Source: Phyllobacterium phragmitis (GTDB taxonomy: Bacteria; Pseudomonadota; Alphaproteobacteria; Rhizobiales; Rhizobiaceae). From it: a stretch of DNA of 64,000 nucleotides. Of this stretch, positions 38,046 to 46,251 are shown piece by piece. The stretch spans positions 1-64,000 of the forward strand of contig NZ_PVBR01000005.1 in assembly GCF_002980495.1 (NCBI RefSeq), in the 5' to 3' direction. The stretch's first letter is position 1. Each line of letters begins with the position of its first letter. The notes below the pieces were generated by a model. It had not been told where the DNA came from. It was given only the letters and a program-made list of their open reading frames with translations, and did no database searches. Position numbers and translations under genes: made by a program.

Positions 38046-38232
38046 CCGCGAGACTGAAGATCGCGTTGACCGGCTTGGCCGGCCCGCACCCGGCCTCGGC
38101 ATAGCTCGTCAACGGGCCGCACGGCGCCTTCAGCTCTCTTCCGGCGCATGAGCTCGCGGCTGCAGCCAATATCAAGAGAATGAAAATGCGAAGTGGTAAC
38201 TCTTTTCGCCGACGAACAAAAAGATGTTTCAT
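38029..38232 (-). CDS. Small lipoprotein, VirB7-like (or entry-exclusion protein)
   Basis: A 67-residue lipoprotein. Positive N-terminus, hydrophobic stretch LRIFILLILAAA and lipobox ending SSC give a mature protein starting CAGREL. The mature part has further cysteines and the pattern CGP-x-KPVN, resembling the C-G-P...P-x-N segment of Agrobacterium VirB7. It lies between virB5 and virB6, the position of the Eex entry-exclusion lipoprotein in IncN-type systems, whereas VirB7 normally follows virB6. As no other lipoprotein gene is present, it probably serves as VirB7. The two possibilities cannot be separated by reading alone. Confidence 0.7.
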   Translation of the reverse strand: MKHLFVRRRKELPLRIFILLILAAAASSCAGRELKAPCGPLTSYAEAGCGPAKPVNAIFSLADADHA

Positions 38233-38277
38233 GTACGCCTTTCCGATTCAAATTGCTTAAAATATGGCAGAATCCAT

Positions 38278-38289
38278 GGGGGGGGGGGG
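38278..38289. repeat. Run of 12 G (12 C in the operon mRNA)
   Basis: A 12-base homopolymer lies in the 81-base gap between virB5 and the lipoprotein gene, next to the perfect 12-base palindrome TTCTCCGGAGAA (38297-38308). Such tracts are prone to slippage and could alter expression of downstream virB genes; it could also be a sequencing length error. Confidence 0.9.
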
Positions 38290-38313
38290 TGGAGGTTTCT
38301 CCGGAGAATACTT

Positions 38314-39030
38314 CTAGTAAAATGGGTTTACAGCTTTGTAGGTAAGCATCTTCGTGGTGTCTTGCCGTCTGATAAGATCATTGCGCATCTGCGCATTTGC
38401 CGAAGAAAGCGAATAGTTTTGCAGGCTGGCCAACTGGTTGAGCGTCCTGTTGGTTTCAACCAGCATAAACGTGTTTTGGTCCATGGAGCCTTTGATGTCG
38501 TCCGATTTGCCGACCTGCTGGGATGCTTGCTGCATCTCCTGCTCACGGAAAGCAATGTCATTGGATACTACCTCGGCGATCAATATGAGCGTTTCGAGAA
38601 GGTCTACGGAACCGGTGTAGACCTTGTTCGCCTTGGCAAGGGCTGAACCCTCCGGCACCGTCAGATCGATGATCTGGTCCCCGGCTCTGAGGCCGTACAT
38701 GATGCCTTTCGCAGCGTTGATCTGCTGCTTGGTCCATCTCGCGGAGCCCTGCGTAGCTGCTTTGGCCGAGGGTGTCTTTCCCGTCGATTTACCGCTGGAT
38801 TTCATCTTCGTATCTCTACCTTTTGTGATTCCTTTAAGTATATTTTTGTTGGTTTTCTTGATGTCGTCCGTATTGCTCATAATTGATGTCGTGTCTGTTT
38901 TTATTTGTTTTGTATCTCCGTTAATTAACCCAAGAGATGCTTCCGCTGGACCGTCAAAAACGGCAACCTGTGCATTTGCACTTCCGCTTACGAGGAAGGA
39001 AAATAATACTGAGCAAAATATCTTGTTCAT
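38314..39030 (-). CDS. virB5: Type IV secretion minor pilin, VirB5-like
   Basis: A 238-residue exported protein in the virB5 position. A signal peptide of about 21 residues ends GSANA. The mature part is mostly helical and polar. Its N-terminal third is lysine/threonine/serine-rich (KTDTTSIMSNTDDIKKTNKN), and ARWTKQQINAAKGIMYGLRA and AEVVSNDIAFREQEMQQAS follow. VirB5 caps the pilus and is the most divergent component; family placement rests on order, length and export signal more than on motifs. The DNA is clearly more AT-rich than its neighbours. ATG 39030 was chosen, with AGGAG 11 bases upstream; a TTG precedes it by one codon. Confidence 0.75.
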   Translation of the reverse strand: MNKIFCSVLFSFLVSGSANAQVAVFDGPAEASLGLINGDTKQIKTDTTSIMSNTDDIKKTNKNILKGITKGRDTKMKSSGKSTGKTPSAKAATQGSARWTKQQINAAKGIMYGLRAGDQIIDLTVPEGSALAKANKVYTGSVDLLETLILIAEVVSNDIAFREQEMQQASQQVGKSDDIKGSMDQNTFMLVETNRTLNQLASLQNYSLSSANAQMRNDLIRRQDTTKMLTYKAVNPFY

Positions 39031-39075
39031 CAATGTCGTTACTCCTATGAAATAGTGAAAACTATATTGTCCGTA

Positions 39076-41478
39076 TCAGTCGCTTTCTTCCGCCGACCAT
39101 CCGCAGAAATGGGGCAGCCATGCTGCAGGGTCGTCTCCATATTCGCTGCGCAGCCGCTCGCATTCGCGCACGGTTTCGGCCCGGCCGGACAGGACCTTGA
39201 TCAGTTCCGGCATTGCCGACAGGTCGAGCTTGGCGACGATGGAATCGCTGGCGTGCTTGACGAGAAACGAGCGGCTCTCCTTGGCGGTGTTCTTGACGAA
39301 GCCGTATTCCTTGGCCGTCAGCTTGAAATAGTCGCGGTAGGACCGCGTATCGGCCTTGGCGTTGGGAAAGAAGATATTCGTCGTCGTCTGCTCGATCAGC
39401 GTGTTGGCGATGGCCGAATCGACCACGTCTGCGGCCGATTGCGTGCCGAAACCGATGATGCCGTTGAGCTTGCGGATGGTCTTCAACATGTTCTTGATGA
39501 ACTGTACGAAGACGTCATCGTCGAGCAGCTTCCAGCCTTCATCGAGGAAGATCATCGCGGGGTCGCCGGTCAGCACGTCCTGGATGCGATGGAACATATA
39601 GAGCAGCGCCGCCGTGCGGGTCTTCGGGTCGTTGAGGATATCGGTCATGTCGAAACCGATGACCGGCGAGGAAAAATCGAGCGCATCGCGCGTATTGTTG
39701 AACAGCCAGCCCTTGGATTTCGGATCGATCCATGGCTCCAGGCGTTGCGACAGATCGTTCATCCCCGGTTTGAGGCGGCCGCGCAGGACCTCGGGCAGCA
39801 TGGAAAGGACGCGTTCGGTTTTCTCGATCTTGAAAATCTGGTCGACGGCGTTGGAGATCACCCGGATCTCGGCGGCATCGAGCGAGCCGTGATCGGGTTT
39901 CAGGAGATATTGCAGCAACTCGTTGACAAAGGTGCGGTTACCAGGCGTATCGTCCAGCTGCAAGGGCGCAAAGCCGGTGGGGTCGCCGGGCCGCAGGATC
40001 TCATAGCGTCCGCCGAGCGCGCGCACGAAGATTTCCCCGCCGCGGTCCTTGTCGAAAAAGACGCATCTGGGCCTGGGCTCTATGCGCATGCCCTGCGCCA
40101 GCAGGAAGGACAGGGCCACTGTCTTGCCGGAGCCGGTCGGCCCTATGACGGTGAAATTGCCGACATCATCGACATGGAAATTGAAGTGATAGGCTGTCTG
40201 GCTGGTCGTCTCAAGAAGCGCGATCGGGCGCTTCCAGTGAAGGCCGTCCTTCTGGCCGGAGGGATAATTATGGCCGGAGAAAAGGCCGGCGAAGTTCATC
40301 GAAGAGATCAGCGCCCGGCGTGCGATATAGCTGAAATTGGCTGGTAGCTGCGCCCAGAACGCAGTTTCGGAATTGAGCGCCTCGCGAACGGGCACGATCG
40401 ACAGCCGCGACAATTCCGACTGCACGTCGGAGATCGCGCGGTTGAGGCCCTGCATCGTCGGCGCCAGCACGCAGACCGACAGATGATGATAGCCGAAGAC
40501 GACCTCGCCTTGTGCGAGCTTGTCGAGGCCGTCATGGACGGAATCCTCCACCGAGGTGCCGCCCTCGTCCGATCCCATGACCTGATTGCCGATCTTGCGG
40601 ATCGTCTTCATCGCCGTCACACGGTCCTCGATGGCGAAGGACTGCGTCAGGATGAATTCGTGCGGCAGGCGCAAGAGGCCGTCGAGCCCGCCCGGCGCCG
40701 TAAAGGGGGGGTATTCCTTCACCGAGATCATGGCGGCGACCTTGGAGGCGGTCTGGCCGGCATTCTTGATCTCGATGGCGTTGCGGCCGAAAAAGAGCTG
40801 CCGCGTCGGCGCCGCTTCGGCGAGGCTCATACGCGGCAGCGGCATCTCGACTTCCGCACCACCGGCGAGAATCTTGGCGATGAATTCCGCCGGCTCGGAA
40901 AAGATGGAGCCGCGCCGCTCGATCAGGCCGAGCTTGCGCGCGCCATAGGCACGGAAATCCTGCACCATGCCATCCGCCATGTCATGCAGTTCCTTCAGCG
41001 CTTCCTCACGCGTCTCCTCGCCGGCGGAAGAAAGCCTGAACGCGTCGAAGGCCTTGTCGACCCAGCCGATCTTGCCGATCATGGTGCGGCGGACGACCGT
41101 CAGATAGACCTCGTTGACGAAGAGGTTCTTGCGGGCGAGTTCGTCCATATAGCGGCGGTTGAGATCGGCCACGAAAACATTGTCGAAATCGCCGTCCAGC
41201 TTCGGCTCGACATGGCGGCGGATCACCGTCGCATAGAGCGCGAAGCGCGATGTCGACAGATTGCGAAAGGTGGTGTTCCTGTTGAAGGCGCGGGCATTGA
41301 TCTCGGCCTGGTCCATGGTCTGGAAGGGCAAGCCGCCCATCTGGACGACGCAGGCGAGGAAGCCGGATTTGGTCACCAGCACGTGATCGTCGACGTGGCG
41401 CAGATAGGGGACATGCTCCTTGACGCCCATTTCCCGGGCGCGCTGCCTGCCGAATTTCAGGTCGGCATCGATGCTCAT
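39076..41478 (-). CDS. virB4: Type IV secretion ATPase VirB4
   Basis: An 800-residue ATPase that energises pilus biogenesis. The N-terminal CagE/TrbE/VirB4 domain is followed by a RecA-like C-terminal domain with Walker A GPTGSGKT (446-453), Walker B AMIFLDEGWKLL and the motif IIGFGTQSAADV. The ATG at 41478 overlaps the virB3 stop as ATGA; the longer frame from 41580 lies inside virB3 and is not used. VirB3 and VirB4 are separate genes here, unlike the fused form in some species. Confidence 0.93.
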   Translation of the reverse strand: MSIDADLKFGRQRAREMGVKEHVPYLRHVDDHVLVTKSGFLACVVQMGGLPFQTMDQAEINARAFNRNTTFRNLSTSRFALYATVIRRHVEPKLDGDFDNVFVADLNRRYMDELARKNLFVNEVYLTVVRRTMIGKIGWVDKAFDAFRLSSAGEETREEALKELHDMADGMVQDFRAYGARKLGLIERRGSIFSEPAEFIAKILAGGAEVEMPLPRMSLAEAAPTRQLFFGRNAIEIKNAGQTASKVAAMISVKEYPPFTAPGGLDGLLRLPHEFILTQSFAIEDRVTAMKTIRKIGNQVMGSDEGGTSVEDSVHDGLDKLAQGEVVFGYHHLSVCVLAPTMQGLNRAISDVQSELSRLSIVPVREALNSETAFWAQLPANFSYIARRALISSMNFAGLFSGHNYPSGQKDGLHWKRPIALLETTSQTAYHFNFHVDDVGNFTVIGPTGSGKTVALSFLLAQGMRIEPRPRCVFFDKDRGGEIFVRALGGRYEILRPGDPTGFAPLQLDDTPGNRTFVNELLQYLLKPDHGSLDAAEIRVISNAVDQIFKIEKTERVLSMLPEVLRGRLKPGMNDLSQRLEPWIDPKSKGWLFNNTRDALDFSSPVIGFDMTDILNDPKTRTAALLYMFHRIQDVLTGDPAMIFLDEGWKLLDDDVFVQFIKNMLKTIRKLNGIIGFGTQSAADVVDSAIANTLIEQTTTNIFFPNAKADTRSYRDYFKLTAKEYGFVKNTAKESRSFLVKHASDSIVAKLDLSAMPELIKVLSGRAETVRECERLRSEYGDDPAAWLPHFCGWSAEESD

Positions 41479-41768
41479 GGCGAATAGCTCCTGGCGCCCC
41501 AGAATCGGAGATTTCTGATGGCGCGCTTCGACATGAGAAAGCGTTCCAGAATGTGGAACATGTAGGGATCGCGCTGGCACAGATAGGCAGCGACCCCATG
41601 CACCAGAAGTGCCGTAGCAATGGGCAGCAGAAAACTGCCGGAGGCGATGAAGACGATGACGTTGACCATGCCGTTCAGGGCAAAAACTTCATAGCGCACT
41701 CCCCATTTCACCGGGGGACGGGTGAGCGCCAGGCTGACCGGCTCCAGGATGGGGAGGTCGTCTTCCAT
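41475..41768 (-). CDS. virB3: Type IV secretion protein VirB3
   Basis: A 97-residue inner-membrane protein with one or two transmembrane segments (residues about 35-58). It has the usual VirB3 pattern: an N-terminal LALTRPPVKWGVRYEVFALN and a C-terminal CQRDPYMFHILERFL. It begins immediately after the virB2 stop codon and overlaps virB4. VirB3 links to VirB4 and is needed for pilus assembly. Confidence 0.88.
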   Translation of the reverse strand: MEDDLPILEPVSLALTRPPVKWGVRYEVFALNGMVNVIVFIASGSFLLPIATALLVHGVAAYLCQRDPYMFHILERFLMSKRAIRNLRFWGARSYSP

Positions 41769-42080
41769 TTAGGATACCGTATCTCTGACGGCGATCACCA
41801 GCTTCTCGGCGCCGAAGACCAGCGCGATGCCGATGATGATGGAGCCGGCAAGCTGCCATGAAAGGCGTCCCGTCATGGCCATGAAGCCGAGGAAGCTTAC
41901 CGCGATGATGGCGAAGGATTTGGCGATACCCCCTTCAAGGGTGCCGATGATCCATGTCAGTACGCTATCGATCGGCGTCGAACCGGTGCTCTGGGCGAAG
42001 GAATTGGCTGATTGCAGCAACAGGCCAATGGCCGAAGCGGCGGCGAGCTTGAGCACGAATTTACTCCACTTCGATAACAT
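41769..42080 (-). CDS. virB2: Type IV secretion major pilin VirB2
   Basis: A 103-residue pre-pilin. A long leader (LKLAAASAIGLLL...) ends near SFAQ, after which two hydrophobic helices follow (SFAIIAVSFLGFMAMTG and IIIGIALVFGAEKLV), the standard TrbC/VirB2 architecture with a short polar loop GRLSWQLAG. It makes up the shaft of the pilus. The ATG at 42080 lies 20 bases inside the end of virB1. Long upstream frames are shadows of virB1. Confidence 0.86.
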   Translation of the reverse strand: MLSKWSKFVLKLAAASAIGLLLQSANSFAQSTGSTPIDSVLTWIIGTLEGGIAKSFAIIAVSFLGFMAMTGRLSWQLAGSIIIGIALVFGAEKLVIAVRDTVS

Positions 42081-42765
42081 GACCGTCTTTCCAGGCATCT
42101 GTTGTCGCTTCTCCGTTCTGGGAATTGATCGGTTCGGGAATTGTCGGATTTGCCGCAGCGGGCTTTGTCGAAAACTTCCAGCGGTTGAGAACTTTGACGA
42201 TGTAGTTCTCGGTCTCGCTGAACTCGGGAATTCCGCGCTTCTTGTAGATATTGGCAGGACCGGCATTATAGGCGGCCAGCACAAGCAGGGGATCGCGGAA
42301 CTCAGCGCCGAGCTGCTTGAGATATCTGATGCCGCCGCGGATATTGGCTTCGATATCGCAGCGGTCAGTGACGCCGAATTCCTTCGCCGTCTGCGGCATG
42401 AGCTGCATGATGCCGACCGCGCCCGCCGGCGATGGCTGGCGGATAGTGCCGTAGTGGCTTTCAACCCATGCGACAGCGTCGGCCATGTCAGGGTCGACAC
42501 CTTCCTCCCGCGCGATGGCGCGCACCGCCTTTTTGACGCTTTCGCCGTCGGCCGGCGGACATCCGGCGTCGGGCCTCAATGCGGCGACGGTCGCGTCTAT
42601 TGCGGGTCGTGGCAAAGTGGCCGGCACGGCTTCGAATGCGCGGGTGATTCTCCCATTGACATCCAGCGGCGGCGCGACCGCCGCCGAGGCGACCTCCTGC
42701 GCATGAGCACTCGGCAGCAGCATCAGACTTCCGGCAAGTATTCCTGAAATCGCGAAATCTCGCAT
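42061..42765 (-). CDS. virB1: Lytic transglycosylase VirB1
   Basis: A 234-residue periplasmic lytic transglycosylase with a signal peptide ending AHAQ. The SLT domain has the catalytic glutamate E102 in AWVESHYG, then GAVGIMQLMPQTAKEFG and LVLAAYNAGPANIYK, all characteristic. It opens the peptidoglycan for assembly of the secretion channel. It is the first gene of the operon. The ATG at 42765 starts the signal peptide; a TTG nine codons earlier is less likely. Confidence 0.9.
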   Translation of the reverse strand: MRDFAISGILAGSLMLLPSAHAQEVASAAVAPPLDVNGRITRAFEAVPATLPRPAIDATVAALRPDAGCPPADGESVKKAVRAIAREEGVDPDMADAVAWVESHYGTIRQPSPAGAVGIMQLMPQTAKEFGVTDRCDIEANIRGGIRYLKQLGAEFRDPLLVLAAYNAGPANIYKKRGIPEFSETENYIVKVLNRWKFSTKPAAANPTIPEPINSQNGEATTDAWKDGHVIEVE

Positions 42766-42805
42766 TGCGCCGTCCCGGTTGAAAACGTGCAATGGAAGTA
42801 CGCGC

Positions 42806-42828
42806 TGTAATTGATTTGGTCAATTACA
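42806..42828. promoter_or_regulatory. Inverted repeat upstream of virB1 (candidate operator)
   Basis: TGTAATTGA and TCAATTACA form a perfect 9-base dyad around the spacer TTTGG, 41 bases upstream of the virB1 ATG. It overlaps the candidate -35 TTGACC, so a repressor bound here would block transcription. The regulator is unknown. Confidence 0.6.
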
Positions 42829-42877
42829 CATACAACCTAGCCGTTTATTGTGAGGAGGCAATGTAATAGAGGGCCGG

Positions 42878-42892
42878 TGCTGCATTGCAGCA
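42878..42892. promoter_or_regulatory. 15-base palindrome upstream of virB1
   Basis: TGCTGCATTGCAGCA is a perfect odd-length palindrome about 115 bases upstream of virB1. Its TGCA-rich dyad recalls LuxR-type boxes; in Brucella the LuxR-type VjbR controls virB. The match is by eye only. Confidence 0.45.
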
Positions 42893-43166
42893 TCTGGTCG
42901 TGCGAGATGATTGGCAGTAATCTGAGAAATGTTGTCCAGCTATCTTGCTGGAATGCCATGATGAGGTGCGCAAGGCGTTGAGGTATGATGCTTAGATCAG
43001 CCGATCAAAGGGATATAATGCGTATAGCGTGAGGAATCATTTCGTGCGATTGCGATAGCGCGCGCCTCTTTCGTGGCCCTGTGATCAAATGTGATCGCTG
43101 GACCGTGCCACCAGTCGGATTCATATAGGGGGATTCTATGTAATATATTGATATTACGGGATTTAA

Positions 43167-43256
43167 TGGCGGAGAGGGAGGGATTTGAACCCCCGATAGA
43201 GTTGCCCCTATGCCGCATTTCGAGTGCGGTGCTTTCAACCACTCAGCCACCTCTCC
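43167..43256 (-). tRNA. tRNA-Ser (CGA)
   Basis: A 90-base minus-strand gene with the acceptor pair GGAGAGG/CCTCTCC, an anticodon loop CTCGAAA (anticodon CGA, reading UCG), the long variable arm of class II tRNAs, T arm GGTTCAAATCC and an encoded CCA. It lies beside the virB region, whose distal genes are on the 3' side of the tRNA. Confidence 0.95.
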
Positions 43257-43400
43257 GCGGTGCGGCGGGCATCACGAAACAATTTGCTTCCTAATGTCCG
43301 CTCAGGCAGTTTCACGCGACTGCTGAATGTGCGGTGGGCTAGATAGCGGGCATGGGCGCGATATACAAGTGCTATTGTGCGCTGGCCGCAGGGAAATTTC

Positions 43401-43430
43401 TTGACTCTCCGCCCGTTTCCTTTTTATAAG
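43401..43430 (+). promoter_or_regulatory. Predicted promoter of rplU-rpmA
   Basis: TTGACT (43401-43406) and TATAAG (43425-43430) are separated by 18 bases (17 to the overlapping TTATAA), a good match to the housekeeping sigma consensus, upstream of the L21/L27 genes. Confidence 0.6.
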
Positions 43431-43442
43431 CGCGCGACTTTA

Positions 43443-43473
43443 GGCGTGGGAGATTCCGCGCCGATCGTTTTTT
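43443..43473 (+). terminator. Terminator-like hairpin in the rplU leader (possible attenuator)
   Basis: GGCGTGG and CCGCGCC form a 7-bp stem with one G-U pair and a 6-base loop, followed five bases later by six T. It begins only about a dozen bases after the predicted promoter and 130 bases before rplU, so full transcription would have to read through it. Confidence 0.5.
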
Positions 43474-43600
43474 AGCGGGTTTCAGGGTTTCCATATCGGA
43501 AATCCGATGGCCTTTCCGAATAAACTGTCACGACTGACAAAAAGACAGCCCGTGCGTTTTGCGCATGAGAGCTGGACCGAACGACCCGAAAGGATAAAAA

Positions 43601-44083
43601 ATGTTCGCAGTCATCAAGACGGGTGGCAAGCAGTATCGCGTTGCCGCCAACGACCTCCTGAAGGTCGAAAAAGTTACAGGCGTTGCCGGTGATATCGTCG
43701 AGTTCGGCGAAGTGCTGATGGTCGGCGAAGGTGCTTCCGCCACGGTCGGAGTGCCTGTCGTCGAAGGCGCCCTGGTGACGGCTGAGGTCGTCGAGCAGGG
43801 CCGTGCCCGCAAGGTCATCGCCTTCAAGAAGCGCCGCCGGCAGAATTCGAAGCGCACCCGCGGCCATCGCCAGGAACTGACGACGGTCCGCATCTCGGAG
43901 ATCCTCACCGGCGGTGCCAAGCCGTCGAAGAAGGCCGCCGCGAAGCCTGCCGCCAAGGCTGCTAAGCCCGCAGCCGAGAAGGAAGAGGCCGTGACGGCGA
44001 AAGCCGCCGAGGCAACCGAAGCCGCACCGAAAGCCAAGGCAGCGCCGAAGAAGGCCGCAGCCAAGGCCAAGTCGGCCGAGTGA
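43601..44083 (+). CDS. rplU: 50S ribosomal protein L21
   Basis: A 160-residue protein. The first ~100 residues are the L21 domain ([20 protein letters not shown], then [19 protein letters not shown]). The rest is a low-complexity Ala/Lys/Glu tail, a common feature of L21 in Rhizobiales and absent from E. coli L21 (103 residues). L21 binds 23S rRNA together with L20. The gene precedes rpmA by 25 bases in the universally conserved L21-L27 pair. Confidence 0.97.
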   Translation: MFAVIKTGGKQYRVAANDLLKVEKVTGVAGDIVEFGEVLMVGEGASATVGVPVVEGALVTAEVVEQGRARKVIAFKKRRRQNSKRTRGHRQELTTVRISEILTGGAKPSKKAAAKPAAKAAKPAAEKEEAVTAKAAEATEAAPKAKAAPKKAAAKAKSAE

Positions 44084-44108
44084 ACCAAGAGTTTAAAGGA
44101 GAACACCG

Positions 44109-44378
44109 ATGGCACATAAGAAAGCTGGCGGTTCGTCGCGCAACGGCCGCGATTCAGAATCCAAGCGCCTTGGCGTGAAGAAGTTCGGCGGCGAGAAGGT
44201 TATCGCCGGCAACATCCTCGTGCGTCAACGCGGTACCAAGTGGCACGCCGGCGACAATGTCGGCGTTGGCAAGGACCATACGCTGTTCGCGCTGTCGAAC
44301 GGTTCGGTTTCCTTCCGCACGAAAACCAACGGACGTACCTTCGTATCGGTAAACCCGATGGCGGAGGCAGCGGAGTAA
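44109..44378 (+). CDS. rpmA: 50S ribosomal protein L27
   Basis: An 89-residue protein with the usual N-terminus [19 protein letters not shown], whose tail reaches the peptidyl-transferase centre. There is no N-terminal extension needing cleavage as seen in Firmicutes. A good Shine-Dalgarno (AAAGGAG) precedes it. It is followed by a strong terminator. Confidence 0.97.
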   Translation: MAHKKAGGSSRNGRDSESKRLGVKKFGGEKVIAGNILVRQRGTKWHAGDNVGVGKDHTLFALSNGSVSFRTKTNGRTFVSVNPMAEAAE

Positions 44379-44448
44379 GCCGGTAGCGCTCCATCCAAGC
44401 ACCGGCGTCCCATCGGACCCGGTGTCTGGCATCCAAGCCAAAAGATCG

Positions 44449-44481
44449 AAGGGGAGATGGGACGCCACCATCTCCCCTTTT
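44449..44481 (+). terminator. Intrinsic terminator after rpmA
   Basis: A perfect 12-bp stem (AAGGGGAGATGG / CCATCTCCCCTT) with a 7-base loop, followed by a short T run, lies between rpmA and the acetyltransferase gene. Confidence 0.75.
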
Positions 44482-44500
44482 CGCATCTGGAGGACTGAAA

Positions 44501-45097
44501 ATGGTTGCCGAAATAATGGACGAAGACGAAGAGAGTTCAAGGCGGATCGACTGTCCCGTTCTTGTCACCGAGAGGCTCGTCCTGCGCCCGCCGCACGATG
44601 AGGACGTGGATGCAATTGCCGATCTCGCCGACAATATCCGCGTGGCGGAGATGCTTTCACGTATGCCGCATCCCTATACGCGCGCTCATGCGGTCGATTT
44701 CGTCAACCGTGCCAAAACGGGCGAAATCGGCAAATGCGTCTATGCCATCACCATGGCGGAGAACGGGGTGTTCATGGGCTGCTGCGGCATCCATTCCCAC
44801 AAGCACGGCGAGGGGCTGGAGATCGGCTATTGGCTGGGCGAGCCCTTCTGGGGGCGGGGCTATGCCACGGAAGCGGCGCATGCGCTGATCGATCTGGCAT
44901 TTCGGGCCACGGATATCGAAAGGCTGCATGTCTCCTGCCGGGTGACCAATGCCGCCTCGCGCCGGGTGATCCACAAGAGCGGGTTTCAGTATGCCGGAAC
45001 GGGCATGATGGATTCGCTTGCCGCCGGAAATGTGCCCACAGAGCGTTACACGCTCGACCGGCGCACCTGGATCGGCCTTCGCAGCTGGCACAAGTAA
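44501..45097 (+). CDS. GNAT-family N-acetyltransferase (RimJ/RimL type)
   Basis: A 198-residue acetyltransferase. Motif LVTERLVLRPPHDEDVDAIA opens the domain, and the acetyl-CoA loop is FWGRGYATEAAHALIDLAF, followed by VTNAASRRVIHKSGFQYAGTG. RimJ/RimL-type enzymes acetylate N-terminal amines of ribosomal or other proteins; the target here is unknown. The gene lies between rpmA and obgE in many Rhizobiales, so its position is ancestral rather than recent. Confidence 0.87.
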   Translation: MVAEIMDEDEESSRRIDCPVLVTERLVLRPPHDEDVDAIADLADNIRVAEMLSRMPHPYTRAHAVDFVNRAKTGEIGKCVYAITMAENGVFMGCCGIHSHKHGEGLEIGYWLGEPFWGRGYATEAAHALIDLAFRATDIERLHVSCRVTNAASRRVIHKSGFQYAGTGMMDSLAAGNVPTERYTLDRRTWIGLRSWHK

Positions 45098-45152
45098 GGG
45101 AGTAGGGGAATAGGGCGGTAGGTGACAATAAAACATACTCCCCTACTCACTT
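45096..45152. repeat. Imperfect palindrome after the acetyltransferase gene
   Basis: AAGGGAGTAGGGGA at the end of the acetyltransferase gene pairs with TCCCCTACTCACTT (one mismatch), and a further CCCTTACTCCCC stretch follows. It could act as a terminator without a T tract or be a small dispersed repeat. Confidence 0.5.
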
Positions 45153-45179
45153 ATTCCCTTACTCCCCTCTTTCCTGTAA

Positions 45180-46241
<1,062 letters not shown>

Positions 46242-46251
46242 GACGGCGATC

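Larger units (their letters stand above)
42766..43166. other. Upstream region of the virB operon
   Basis: About 400 bases between virB1 and tRNA-Ser with no gene. It contains three dyads: 42806-42828 and 42878-42892 (listed separately) and CCAGC-N6-GCTGG at 42936-42951. It is therefore the likely regulatory region of the operon. On the minus strand TTGACC and TACTTC lie 17 bases apart across the first dyad and could be the promoter. Confidence 0.5.
43257..43600. other. Intergenic region between tRNA-Ser and rplU
   Basis: 344 bases without a gene. It holds the rplU promoter and a hairpin with T tract (listed separately). The mRNA leader of about 165 bases between promoter and rplU is long for a ribosomal protein gene and may be regulatory. 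Confidence 0.5.

Noticed and set aside
31764-43256. virB block as an integrative element inserted at tRNA-Ser
   Set aside because: The block lies on the 3' side of the tRNA, but I found no duplicated tRNA end at the far side and no integrase. The idea remains possible but unsupported.
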